From NCBI GenBank assembly GCA_905331475.1, contig CAJNYU010003308.1, forward strand, positions 1 through 64,000: DNA of 64,000 bases, in the 5' to 3' direction. This stretch comes from Rotaria socialis (Eukaryota > Rotifera > Eurotatoria > Philodinida > Philodinidae). Positions 1 to 11,845 of the stretch are shown piece after piece. Made by a program: the position numbers and the translations under genes. The stretch's first letter is position 1; the number at the start of each line of letters is the position of its first letter. A model generated the notes under the pieces. The model was not told the origin of the DNA. It ran no database searches and saw only the letters and a program-made list of their open reading frames with translations.

Positions 1-1229
1 AGCTGGGGTTCCCTACACGTCCAATTTGGATGAAAAATAAGTTTTTATAAAAAAATTTACTGTTAGTTGTAGTTTTTGATGCTGAGTCTGAATAAAGTAC
101 TTATTTTTCAGTATGGCCGATCTATGAGTCACAATCAGTAGAAACAAGGGAAACTTACCGATCTGTTGTATGCAATTTAGAAAAAATGAATTTTCTAAAC
201 GACGAAACAATAGTTTTCGAAATGCATGCGGAGTTTTATTGACATTGACTTGATGGTTAGAATGAGCTATGAAAGTTGATAGGTTTGGAAAAGCAAGGTG
301 ATATTATGTCGACTCATATATACAATCGACCGTATTGTGCGTGGCTAGAGGGCTGAAATAGTTATAAATCTACATAAGTCTACTGAGTTCTTAGTGTTAA
401 GTACGAATGAGTCCATTTCAATAGTTTTTCTTTACTGAAAATCAGTAAAAACTTGATTTCTCTTGAAAAAATAGCGAATAGTCATTTTTTTTAATATTTT
501 GAATTGTTTTCGGGCATAACTTACTCAAAGAATATTTTATAGGTGATATTTGTAATCGTTTCATTAAGTTCTATCTAACGATGAAAAAATATAAAGGGTG
601 ACAAAATTTTGCTCGACTTTTGCCCTGGGTGCACCTTATATCTGAAATTTTTGTCAGTTTAATTATATATTTCAACATTGAGAATGACGAAATCGACACT
701 GAGGAAGGCGAATGCTGAACTATTGACTTCTAGAGAAAAACATACACCGGGAATAAATCTCAATACTAAGAGACAGTTTAGATCGATGTCGCACTATTCA
801 TAAATTACTCAATTGAATTCCTCATATTCTTTTCTCATAAATCATGGGCATTGTAAAGTCTTCTGTTTTTTGTTTTACTCAAAACATTACATCGAAACGT
901 CTGATGACAAACTCTTCATAATTCTGTTTTACTATCTAAAAGATTGTTTTTTGAATTACAATCAAACAGTTTATCATTCGATAGCCAATAAAAAGATTTA
1001 TTTATTTTAAGAACGCAACGAATCATCTATCATTTCCTATACCTGCTAAGATTATCATCATCGTCATTCTACAATTGATTTTCATATATGAATTATTATT
1101 TACAAAATAAAAAATTGTAGGTATAGTTTGTATACTTCTAAATACCATAAATTTCTGATATATTTACTCGAACATAGGAGCTAGGTTAAAAAAAGGTAAT
1201 AATTAAAATTGAAATCATTGCTTATTAGT
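1..1229. other. Non-coding left flank
   Basis: No gene is supported here. Short open frames exist on both strands, but none has a recognisable domain, splice structure or coding-like composition. The sequence is AT-rich single-copy-looking DNA, with no terminal inverted repeat or tandem array that I could find. Confidence 0.5.
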
Positions 1230-1629
1230 TTAGATGCCAAGAGATCGATTACGACCAAGTAATAAATACACAACCAAACCTGTAGAAAATTGTATTAGAA
1301 AATTTAATTTCAAATTGCCAATCTTACCGATAATAGGAAAGAAGAAGATAAATAAAACCCAAAGAACTTTTTCAATCAATGTCTTGCCCGAACGAAAAAT
1401 TTCAATAGCAGCAATAACATCCAAAATAAGAATGATCTTAGAAATAAAATTAAAAATTCATTTGTTTTACGAGAAAATAAACAACACAAATTAATAATAA
1501 AGATAATTTAATTACCAGTCCAAGTAGACCGCCGATTGTCGACGCAACAGAATGATAATCAGCTGCAACACAATCAATACAAGCCAAAAGTAGAATCAGA
1601 ATCGGTGTTGGCTTCATTATAAAACTCAT
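1230..1629 (-). CDS. Small secreted or membrane PLDc_N-domain protein, 3 exons
   Basis: Three exons on the minus strand: 1629-1516, 1436-1328 and 1279-1230. Both introns have GT-AG ends and the frame stays open (phases 0 and 1), giving 90 aa. Residues 5-22 form a signal peptide or first membrane segment. The second half holds a hydrophobic stretch around VLWVLFIFFFPIIG followed by LVVYLLLGRN. This matches the pattern of the phospholipase D nuclease N-terminal (PLDc_N) domain, a small two-helix membrane module (W-x-L...P-I-I-G...Y-L-L-x-G-R). The PIIG glycine codon is split by intron 2. An alternative start lies 12 nt downstream (1617); the first ATG was chosen. No catalytic PLD (HKD) domain follows, so this is a stand-alone module. 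It is probably membrane-inserted and its function is unknown. The exon structure is strong evidence that the gene is real; the family call is from memory of the motif. Confidence 0.7.
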
Positions 1630-1660
1630 CTTTGAGGTTAATAATAAAACAAGCAGAATC

Positions 1661-1688
1661 TATATATATATATAATTATATATATATA
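1661..1688. repeat. (TA)n microsatellite
   Basis: Alternating TA tract with one AATT interruption, just upstream of the PLDc_N gene start. Confidence 0.8.
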
Positions 1689-2635
1689 AATCTAGAATAA
1701 AATTTGGCGTGTATGTGTTATATTACTTCTTATGCTTAGTACAGTACCGTTTACGCTTGAAAATAGCCTTTTGTTTCCTTTTTTGTCTATTTGCTATAGA
1801 GTAGAATAAATCCTTTGCAACCAATTTGCCTATTTTCTCTTGTCTTTCTGCTTGTCAGCGTTCGCTATCGGATATACAAATAACTCGTATGTTTTTTTTC
1901 AGGGCTTCTTTTGTCTTCTTCATCGAGCAAACATTGATGAATCATGCATAAACATAACATCGTATGTTTATTTATGCACCGGGCCTAAGACCGAAAAGAT
2001 GTGTGCTTGCTCAGAGATTGAAGAAGATAATGCAGACATGGTGAACATAATCCGATGAACATATGTTTCTATTTTAATAAATAACCGGCAACAAAGTCTA
2101 ATAAAGAACATATTCTAATCAGTTCTATATGAAGATTAGAAAATAGCTTTCATTTTAGAAAATAAATCTAAAAGGAATTTCATTTATTAAAAATTAAATT
2201 ATAGGCGATCTAAAAAAGATGATGACGACGCAGCACTTGTCAATAAGAAAACAAAGAAAAATTAAATTCACATTTGTATTATCTATTATGATTCAGAATA
2301 AGATAATGGCAATTAAAATACTAATAATTTATGTATTCATTAATGTAACAGTTTGAGCCTACTATATAAATCGATCCTGATATGAAATTACAACGTATTT
2401 TGATGGTTTTCTCATCGAAGATAAACTTTCATAATCTATAGCGAAAGATATTTTACAAGTGCGAATAGAATTTAAAAAAAATCTATATTATGATGAATTC
2501 TACTTCTATTTTTAGGATATAAATGGGACTTGATAATTGACTGCAATAAAATATAAAACACCCAGTGTAGATAATTGTCTATATTTGACGATGAAATTTT
2601 ACAATTTTATATAAGTGTTTTATTCATCATCTGGT
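1689..2635. other. Intergenic, nothing recognised
   Basis: AT-rich sequence. An open frame at 1840-2058 has a polypyrimidine-AG inside it and four cysteines near its end, but it starts with TTG and has no supporting exon, so no gene is called. Confidence 0.4.
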
Positions 2636-2702
2636 TTAACCCTTTACCGCCGGCTGTATGAAAAATGTTGCCATATGGCGACATCCGGCGGTAAAGGGTT
2701 AA
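2636..2702. mobile_element. 67-bp piggyBac-type miniature element
   Basis: An almost complete palindrome bounded by TTAA at both ends (2636-2639 and 2699-2702). The ends read TTAACCCTTTACCGCCGG and its inverse CCGGCGGTAAAGGGTTAA, an 18-bp perfect terminal inverted repeat including the TTAA. The centre contains a second small palindrome (GCCATATGGC). TTAA target duplication plus CCCTTT ends are hallmarks of the piggyBac superfamily. At 67 bp it has no coding capacity and must be non-autonomous. The local GC content is far above the flanks. Confidence 0.75.
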
Positions 2703-5700
2703 GATTGATGTATAAAGAAAAGCTTTATCTATCGTTTATATAGTCATAAGTTTATTTCCTTTTTATTCGTTAGATAATGGTTTTTCAAAAGGAAACAAAA
2801 AGAATTGTTAAATAAAAGTAACACGGCAATAAATATTGTTCATAAAATCTTTATGATAAGGTTTTGATTGTTATACATGGAAATCTACTAAAGATTATAA
2901 ATTTATACAATGAGTATGGGGTGACCATTGTCCTACGGGCAAAACTAGACATTATAAGAGTTTTTAAAGAAATAAAAGCTACCTTTAAGATTTTATCTGA
3001 TTAATAATCATGAGTTTTTTACAGGAATCTGTTGAAAAAAATTATTGAATAGGAAATAATTATTAGGAGCGTAACCAGAAGAGTTCAGATAGACCTAAGC
3101 CAACTCCCATGATGCGTACATGATCTCTCTGGGAGTTGTTTCCGAAGTGTAATATTGTTCGAGACATTTTTTCTAATTATTCAATTAAAAATAGTATTAG
3201 ATTATCCGTTTCATGAAAAGAAAATTTCAAAATTGTCATACACTGTTTTGGATATTATCAAATGTTTTTTAAGTTGAGTGGTACACAGTAAATATGTTGT
3301 TTCTCTATTATTGAGAAAAATATCATGTTTTCAAGTAATTTATTTCAAAATTCATTGAAATAGTTTCTTAAATTAAAATTTTTTAAAATTACAATGTAAT
3401 AAACGCCGTTGTTGAAATCAACCTTAGTTTATAAACGAAGAAAAAAACAGTATCTGCCCATTGCTTCATTGCAATGCTTGCCGTTTTCTTCTCCAGAGTT
3501 TATACTCTAATGTTCTGTTAATGATCGTCCTCAAGCAATCTTCTTAGCAAATGCACTGCAAGACTGTATGCCATAATATTAAAAAGATGCTAAAGAAAAT
3601 TTCTTTGTTGTCATATATTTTAATCTTATTTTATATGGCACTTAAGACCAATTTCATGATTGGCATACTGGTTTCTTGCTTCATATTGAATCACTGCTTG
3701 TCATTCTGCACCACACGCATTTATAAGAAAAAAAAGAAACTTCTTCCCACGATGTTTTTTTTTACATATAGGCAGAGGCATTCAAAAAACATAAATACCA
3801 TTATCATTCTCGTTTTCTTGAACTGTTCTCAATGAAAAGAAGTTGATTAATCATTAGTCTATTCACAATTAGTTTTTCGCTTCGTTTATCTGATACGCTA
3901 TTTTTTCTAATTCGGTTCTTCTAATTAATCATAATCTCTTGTTGATATTGTCTATATCATTTACTACTGCAAGCTTACGGCTAAATGGACAAAATTTATT
4001 CTGAAGTTTTCTTCTTTAGTATTATAAAGCACACCATATTTTTATGTCATTATCATACACCGCCGCGCTTGTCAGGATTCCAGTAAAAAAATATTTGCAA
4101 AGGACGCTCCCCTCGGGAGTTATCAGGACATTGCGATGTATGGTCATTATGAAAAGGCAAGTAAAAAAACAACAGTGATTTATTTATGTAGATGGCTAAA
4201 CTTTTCTAGCGTTTCTTCATACGAGAAAAGTGCTTCATATCAATTCAGTAACAAAGGAAGTCTCTCAAGTGATAAGTTGCTTTTGACGTATATCAATGTG
4301 CATTATATAGATTTTGATGAGTAATAGATAGCATGGAAAGGTCTGAGGCTGTTAACTTATCACTACTTAGATCTTACGTTATTATGACAATGTTTGATTT
4401 AAGGTCGTGTTCTTTCGTTGAAATGCTGAAAACTTTTTGCTTTCAAAAATTTCAATGTAAAATCTTTTCTAAAAGCATATAATAAGCTAAAAGATTTGTT
4501 TACATGGCTTTTGGCTATTTGTATTTGCTTCTATCTGGGCAAATATGAGACAAAAACTAGAGAAAACACCTGATTCTTTTCACAACTGTAAAAAGTGAAG
4601 TACGTCATAGAATATATTTGAGCAGCTTCCATAATATCCTATTCTAAAAGCCGGGTTCTCTAAATGCTATTTAAAATGTTTTGCAGACGAGTTCTTCATT
4701 TAATTGAGAAAACATTTACGAAGAAAATAGTGTCGCTTCAAGCTTGCTACGAGTTATCTTGAACTTATCATAACTATCGCAAAATAGACATAGAAGAGCG
4801 TTTTCTCTTGTTTTTGTTAAAATTTGTATACATCGCTGTGTTTCGTACTAAGCAGTGATTTGTATGGTAATAAAAATTCTTTGTAACTAGGTTGCAACGT
4901 ACTTAGGAATATTTTGTTTTATTTTATTCCGAAATGTTCTCTCTAACAAATAATCATTTGTTTCTACTTGTTATTGATACAATCAAAAACATTAGTTTTG
5001 ATTTCTTGCATTTTAAGAGGCATTTCACGTTAGAATAATAATTAGAATTTTACAAATACTTATCTTGATACGAATGTGTTTTGCAACACAGACTTTATCT
5101 TTGGCCTTTTTTTAATCGCTACGGTTAGAAGAAGAAAATTCTCTACAAAACGTTTCTCTTCCACTTTATATCAACGATATAAACAACATAGTACTCTTTA
5201 TCCCATCTATATCTTAAAATAGGACAGAGAGATGAATTTAGAAGCTTTAAAATAAATCACGATAAATACGCGATTTTTTATTTCACACTTAAAAATCAGT
5301 ATCTCTTCTAGAAGTAATTGACAGTGATAAGGACTTTGATTTAAAAGCGTTCTGTCTAATCCAACAGTTTGGCAGCAATTAGTTAATAGCAATGGGATTT
5401 TCTTTTTGAGGTTACTCATAACTCATTAAAATCTATATGCTGCACATTTTTCCCAATCAAAAACAATTTATCAGTTGGCAGAGTTCTGACGTATGTTTGA
5501 CTTTATTCTATTATCAATTATTCAGAATAAAAAAGTTTTCCCGGGACCAAGATCTTACTAGTTGCATTCGTATTTGGGAGAGTTTTGAGAGTCTATAATA
5601 TTTATAGTAAATATCTATATAACTCTATCGAAGAATTTTTTGAAATGATATGTAATCTGATGAACAGAACAATGAACGACTTATTATCTAAAACTAATCC

Positions 5701-6261
5701 TATTTAAGCTGAAATACACAAAAGCATTCTTTCACTTTAGTTTTTTGTATGCCAGAACAATAAGTATGATCGGAAGTACCTATATATTGCATATTTTGTA
5801 TTTTTCACACACTGTAATATTCCGACATTCATAATTTGATCACTGTATTCCTATGTTGTTAGTAAAGACAAAAATTTCGTATCCGTAATGGGAAAACGAT
5901 AATGTCTAAGGTCTGATATTAACATATTTAATGTTAATTAACAATGAAGATTTTAAGAGGAGATAAAAAAGTCATCTGTTTATTTGATTTATCAGCGTCT
6001 ATTTTTCATAATGTCAGTACAGCGTGGTATTTTTCAATTATTTAAGAATCACTTTGTTTGAAGAGTCATGCTTATCTTTCAATAGCACATACAAAAGGAA
6101 GTTTAAAAATAAATAGTCTCTCAATTTTCTTACAAGATCTATATTCTTTTGAGCAATTTGTTAGACTAATACTATTCACTTCAACTGTAGCACAACCTAT
6201 GTTCGACATCCTTATGTAGTTCGAGTGCGTTGTTCTTTTATTTTTTCCAAATTTTTTATCG
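2703..6261. other. Intergenic, nothing recognised except one hairpin
   Basis: Long AT-rich stretch without a supportable gene. A hairpin at 3101-3138 has a 9-bp perfect stem (CAACTCCCA / TGGGAGTTG) and a 20-nt loop; I cannot assign it. Open frames at 3551-3835 and 4136-4324 are low-complexity and lack domain or splice support. Confidence 0.4.
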
Positions 6262-6700
6262 AGGAGGAACAAACTGATTTTCAGGCATAGAAATCACTAG
6301 AAACCATTGGAAATCACTAGGAATCACCGGAAATCACTAGAAATTATCATACATTAAAGATGTGAATAACGATTCAGTTGTTAGAAATCACAAGAAACAA
6401 ATGTAAATAAATGTAACTCACAGAAATTCTCTAACTATATAGTGAAAGAAAATATTGATTTCTATTGATTACTGATGATTTTTACTGATTTTCCTTTTTT
6501 TTCCAGAATGTGCAATGTTTTCAGTGATCACTGTTGATTTCTATTGATTTCTCATAATTTTTCAACATTTCTGAACGTTTCCAATGATTTCCGCTGCTTT
6601 GCAATGATCATGTAAAAACTGATTTCCAGTCATAGAAATCACTGGAAATCATAAGAAATCAAACAAATTATGGAAATCAAGAAATCAGTTTGTTCCCCCT
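6262..6700. mobile_element. Foldback element built of GAAATCACT words
   Basis: The ends are inverted copies: AGGAGGAACAAACTGATTT at the left and the complement of AGGGGGAACAAACTGATTT at the right. Almost the whole interior consists of degenerate copies of GAAATCACTxGAAATCA, in one orientation near the left end and in the opposite orientation (TGATTTCTATTGATTTC) in the middle. A second copy of the left terminal motif, CTGATTTCCAGTCATAGAAATCACTGG, occurs near 6619-6645. No target duplication was identified and there is no coding capacity. This is a non-autonomous DNA element of unknown superfamily. Confidence 0.65.
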
Positions 6701-7660
6701 TGCTTTTTATATTTTTGTCGAAATTGATATTTTGCTCTTTTTTTTCCCGAAAAATGTACCCGTTCATGTAATCGATTAGTAGTTGGCGTTAAAGAATTAG
6801 AATAAAATAACGCAATATGTTTGACGTAATCGACACTTAGTTCAGTTTGTTGCATACAAAAACAAATAATTTCCTATGTTCTTTATCGTTTTAGGTAAGA
6901 AGAAAAAAGAGGAGTCTTATTCTTTTAATTAATTCTATCGACTTGATTAGATAGTTAGGAAAAGAAAACTCAAATCAAAATAGATTTCTTTTGACTATAT
7001 CCATGAGTAATTGTTTTTTTGTTCAAATGAAAATATGATTTGTATTGAAATTTTGTTTGTTGTCATAAATATGTGGCTATATTTCTCAGAGAAGGCAACA
7101 TCCGAATGTGCTTGTAATAAAAATCATCTATCCGCATCAGCTTCAATTTGATATTTAGAATTAAAAATAAGCGAAAATTCTTTGGTGTAAATAACAAAAT
7201 AACCACTAAGGACACATAGTAATCTAATCATATGTAGAATATGTGCGAGATAAAAATTTGAAGCTCTACTAGCCTGTGTGCATACTATGTGTCATGCTGT
7301 TCTGTAACACATTCTTCAGCTTGAGACTTCTAATATGTCACTAGAATTTGTTTCATGCATTCTAAATCTCGATGGAAATCAGTCTAGATATCGGTATGGA
7401 ATGTTCATTCGATAAATATAATATCATAGGCAGAATTGAACTTAGAAAAAATTCGTTATCGGCTAGGCGCAAAACTATCAGCTAGTATTGTTTTCTTAGA
7501 CATTAATTATTATTATCATATTCGACTAAGAAAACATTCTACAAATATGCTACTCATAAGTAAACATAGGACTAATATTCACTTAATCTTACAGTTATCT
7601 AGTCATCAAAAATTTGTGCGCCAATTTAATAAATAAGATGAGTATATATATATATATTAA
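6701..7660. other. Intergenic, nothing recognised
   Basis: AT-rich, ending in a short TA microsatellite at about 7642-7658 directly before repeat copy A. Confidence 0.4.
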
Positions 7661-8125
7661 ACTAGATGGTATTCGAGTTTCACTCGTATACGAAATGCGA
7701 TGCGAAACAAGAATCGGTGTCTCCTACGAAAAATCTTCAATTGATAGATTTTAAATATTTTTTACATAGCCATAATGCAACTCATCACTGAGAAAACTCT
7801 ATTCTTTCTTAGCGATACATTCTTAAAGACCGATTTCGATTGATCGATTAATTATCTCTATGATTCATTATCTTAGATCAGCTGTAAGTGAATAGACTAT
7901 AGTGGCTAATATATGTTGATGACGTCACTTTAATTATCTCGCAACAAATTTCTTTTATTTTCGTCATTTTGGAACCACATTTGTGAGTGAACAAAACTTC
8001 AGATTGAAGATTCGAAAACAGATGGGAAAAGTACGATCTTGATATCTTGATCTCGCGTTTCAACGAGTTTTGGTTTTCGAGATCATCGTGACACATAACG
8101 ACGACTTATGATGCGTACGTCAAGT
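7661..8125 (+). repeat. Dispersed repeat, copy A (right end missing)
   Basis: First of three copies of a repeat that begins CTAGATGGTATTCGAG, then CACTCGTATACGAAATGCGATGCGA. It is collinear with copy C at 54165-54713 through shared blocks (TTAGCGATACATTCTTAA, TTGATGACGTCA, TTTGGAACCACATTTGTGAG, GATGCGTACGTC). It stops after GATGCGTACGTCAAG, so the right end, where the other copies carry the inverse motif GCTTCGCATCGCATT, is missing. No coding capacity is apparent. Confidence 0.7.
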
Positions 8126-8380
8126 AAGTAAAAATAACTAGACGGTATTCGAGTTTCACTCGTATCCGAAATGCGATGCGAAGCAAGAATCGGATCTACT
8201 ACAAAAACTTTTCAATTCGAAGAAATATTTCACTCTTTTAACGTAGACATGATGAAATTCATCTCTAGAAAAACTCTATTCGTACTTAGCGATATATTCT
8301 TAAAGAACGGTTTCGATTGATTGATTAATTATCTGTATGATTCATTATCTATAATCAGCTGTGGACAGACATGCGTGTGT

Positions 8381-8688
8381 CCAGGACGAGCAATCCGACA
8401 GTAGGCACCTATCGGATCCCATCCGATCCGACTGGAATCCAATAGGATTTGATCGGATCCCGTCAGATCTTACAGAATTATCGTTGGATTCCGACTCGAG
8501 GAATCGATGTCGGATCCTCAGTGTCGGATTTCTATGAATTCCAAGAAAAAACCGGTGTATATCATCGGAAGTTCATAGGATCCCGACACTGAGGATCCGA
8601 TATCGATTCCTCGACCCGGAATCCAATAGAATTGTATCGGATTGTAGGATATTTCCAGGTTCCTATCGGGTCGGATCAGTCGACCTGG
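8381..8688. mobile_element. CCAGGTCGA-family element, interior of GGATCC/TCGGATC words
   Basis: 308 bp inserted in repeat copy B. The left end is CCAGGACGAGCAATCCGAC and the right end is the inverse of CCAGGTCGACTGATCCGAC. The interior is palindromic and made of repeated GGATCC, TCGGATC and GGAATCC words; the block GTCGGATCCTCAGTGTCGG is mirrored by CCCGACACTGAGGATCCGA. It shares its terminal motif with the elements at 8750, 40499, 41946 and 45765, but its interior differs from theirs. Confidence 0.65.
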
Positions 8689-8749
8689 TGGCTAGTATTT
8701 ACTGATGACGTCATTTTAATTATGACTAAATGAAGGCCAAGTCTCACTA

Positions 8750-9058
8750 CCCTGGTCGAAGAAAACGATCAGTAAACGGTCGTATACGATACAAATACGC
8801 ACGTTTTACGTGCCGTATTTGTATCGCATAATAGAGGTAGTAATACGGCCGTATGTGCTATAGAATACGATAATATTACGTCGGCTTTACGAGGTTTTAC
8901 GGCTGATATACGGTGTCCGTGTATGGCCGTAATATTACCCCTGTTAAAACGCCTTAATTAGGCTTAAAACGGCCGTTTTACGAAGGAATACGATGTAAAA
9001 ACGACCGTTTACGGTAATGTTACGCCGGTTTACGGTGATCCGTTTTGATCGACCTGGG
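8750..9058. mobile_element. CCAGGTCGA-family element, interior of TACGGC/CCGTAA words
   Basis: 309 bp with ends CCCTGGTCGA...TCGACCTGGG, flanked on both sides by the dinucleotide TA. The interior is a dense mixture of forward and reverse copies of words such as TACGGC, CGGTAAAC, GTTTTACG and CGTAATATTAC. The same words make up the element at 40499-40786. No reading frame is present. Confidence 0.7.
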
Positions 9059-9299
9059 TACATCGCATCGACTAACTGAAATATGCGATCCGTATTTTAC
9101 TTTGCCCAAGCCGAATTCGACAGGAGGACTCGGACAAAATTTGTATGATATAGAGATTTTAATGTTACTAACACCGTTTCAACGAGCATCAGACGAAATT
9201 CCATTCTTGAGATCATCGCGTCACAAGAATACTGAATTTGGATGCGTACACGACGGAGTACAGAAATGCTTCTGCTTCGCATCGCATTAAAAAGAAGCC

Positions 9300-10969
9300 G
9301 CGACGGATTACATGCTATGCTTCTCATCGGATTAATTACAAGACCAGGAAGCTACGTGAAAGAACATTTTAAAAACTATAAATAACGTCTTTATCGTTGT
9401 TTTTCTCTTTCGGGAGAGCGAATGTAGGTTTAAAAATCTTACTTATATTCAAAATAGTAACGAAATCGAAATGTTTCAAGAGTTTTGTTCTTGTCGGCAC
9501 CTGATGGCGTAAACCTTCTTCTTCTTTTTGCACTTTCTTTATTCATTCCTAATTGTTCTACCACTAATGTAATCACTGAAAACGCTTCCAATGATTTCAA
9601 TCCTATAACATTTGATTCTCTTCCATTTAAAAGTCAAACACGCCACAACAGGAAGAACCTTTTTATAGAAGTCAAAATAACGTTACTTTTTTTATTCAAG
9701 AATTAGCTTTAAAAAAAGCGTTCTCTTGACATTTATCTAAATAAACTTGAACTTATATTTGAATAGTGAATTTTTGTTTTGTAAGAAACTTAATATTGAA
9801 GTTTTTCGAAATCGGCCATGAAACTATTTTTATTTATCAAACATAACAGACAACACAAAAAGAGAAACTAATAAGCAGTTTGAAACAAACGCTCGTTTGA
9901 CATTTGTTTTAAAGTATTGATAGCATGCTACACTCAGACTAAAGTTTAAACGACATCAAGCTGAAATGAACTATAAGACATGGTGTGCTCAAAAGACAGC
10001 ATACTACTGTGAGCAATTAAAAATTTTCATTTTATGAACAGTATACATATCTTTCACAAATTTATAGACTGTTAATTAAGTCAATTGACCGTTTAAACTG
10101 TAGCAAGGGAGATAATAATGAATAGTAGTCCGACATAAATTTTACAATGACTCGATGTGTGTTTTGTATAATTGGATGAGTTACATATCGCGTTTCCTTT
10201 TCTCTAACAAATAAAACATCTTGCTGTTCGATTTCACAAAAGCTGAACATGATGTTGTCCTTCGATTTATTATATTTGTAATTTTAGAGGACGACGAGCC
10301 ATTCAAAATTATTTTAGTTGATGTGTTGACACAAATTCTCAAGTCTCATATAGACGAATACAATTAATGATTATTTTTTGTTCGTATGTTATTTGATTTT
10401 CATCACGATTTAATACTTCTTATGCACGCTGTTTATCTATCGAGATATTCCTTATCATTAGCACCTATGACTTTAATAAGAAGACCAAACATAAGTGGGT
10501 TATATCCAACCTCTTCTTTTTAATGGTTCCACCAAATTCTAGTTCTATGAACTCTTTCATCTCATAGTATGACAGCGGACGAAGGCTTTAAAATTCTATC
10601 TTTATACTTGAATATAATTTTCAGATCGTGTGTCATACGAGCAGAATGTCTTATCTATTGTCTTTGTCGATGATAGTATAATGATACACTCGAATTGCCA
10701 CGAAGCGTTGGTTCAGGTACAGTATGGCACAGTTATTTTATTCAGAATAAAATATAGATGATTATTACCACTTTGCATATCTAATAAATTATACAGAGTA
10801 TTAATTCGTTAGAAATAATTATTAAGGTTTGCTGTACCCATTTATCGGTAACAAAAGAGTCATTATCACTTCATGAATTTGAAATTAGATGAAAATAAAG
10901 TTCTTTTTTGTTCGATTTAATTTAAACTCTGTCATTAATTGCATAAGAAAATTTTCAAAAAAAAAAGTG
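9300..10969. other. Intergenic, nothing recognised
   Basis: AT-rich. An open frame at 9485-9706 has a signal-like stretch but starts with TTG and has no splice or domain support. Confidence 0.4.
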
Positions 10970-11845
10970 TTAAGCCCCCCCCCCCCCTCAAAAAAAGTCG
11001 ATTTTCGTCAAAAAATTGAAAATTGAGATAACACGATGGCGTGATAGCCCATGTTCTGCTCTTTCAGAATCACTAGCTTTTTTCCCAAAGACCATTTTTT
11101 GACCGAAATTTTTAGTGATCTTTGAGAGGCCCTCTATGTCAAAAACAGCAGTATAATTAGGTCTTTGATCTCTAATGAATGATTGATTAATTAATTAATT
11201 AAGCGCTCAGCGTGTGCAGAATTAAAAGTTACGTATGAAAGTTAGGTCAATTTCCTCAAAAAACATGTGAAAATTGCAGAAAATTTAAAAAAGCAGCAAA
11301 ACTTCGAAAAAATGTTTTTATGTTTTTCTCAAAATCATGTTTTTCCATTTTCCATCCAATTTCTCATGCTTTCAACTATGTTTTTTCGAATTTTTCTTTT
11401 TATCATTCGATAGAGCATGCAAAGACGCAGGGTATGACGTGCTCAGATTTTTGAAAGAGCTTTTTTTTATGCCCAAAAAAGATCGCCTACAAAATTTACT
11501 TGCAGTTTTTTAGGCGTTTTTCAAGGAGTTTGAATTCTGGAAACTTTTTCGGCTTACAGAAAGGACTTTTTAAAAATCCGAGCACGTCATGCCCTGCATC
11601 TTTGCATGCTCGATCGAATGGTAAAAAACAAGTTTTGAAAAAACATAGTTGAAGGCATGAGAAATTGGATGGAAAATGGGTCATTTTTAACCGGTGTTCA
11701 CTTTATAACTCCCTTAAACTTCCATATTTCTGGCTGAAATTTTTATCGTAGACTACTCGCTATAGTCTCAGCATATCCTGAAAATTTCAGTCGATTTGGA
11801 CTTTCTTTGGCGAAAATCTACCTTTGAGGGAGGGGGGGGGCTTAA
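10970..11845. mobile_element. TTAA-flanked element with poly-C / poly-G termini
   Basis: 876 bp bounded by TTAA (10970-10973 and 11842-11845). The left end is TTAAG followed by 13 C and TCAAA; the right end is TTTGAGGGA, nine G and CTTAA, so the termini are inverted copies. Just inside, AAAGTCGATTTTCGTC is mirrored by GGCGAAAATC. A second inverted pair lies inside: about 11345-11462 against 11577-11679, including CAAAGACGCAGGGTATGACG and its near-inverse. TTAA duplication fits the piggyBac superfamily, but the homopolymer termini are unusual. No transposase fragment was seen. Confidence 0.6.

Larger units (their letters stand above)
8136..9290 (+). repeat. Dispersed repeat, copy B, split by two nested insertions
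   Basis: Starts a few bases after copy A with AACTAGACGGTATTCGAG and follows the same order of blocks (AATGCGATGCGAAGC, TTAGCGATATATTCTTAAA, GATGACGTCATTTTAATTA, GATGCGTACACGACGGAG). It ends with GCTTCGCATCGCATT, the inverse of its left AATGCGATGCGAAGC motif. It is broken by two unrelated elements of about 300 bp (8381-8688 and 8750-9058). The open frames at 9045-9290 and 9097-9327 lie inside repeat sequence and are not genes. Confidence 0.65.

Noticed and set aside
1840..2058. 72-aa Cys-containing frame
   Set aside because: Starts with TTG and crosses a strong polypyrimidine-AG; no connected exon found.
3551..3835. 94-aa open frame with hydrophobic content
   Set aside because: Composition is what AT-rich sequence gives by chance (Ile/Leu/Lys/Phe), and no domain, splice site or signal supports it.
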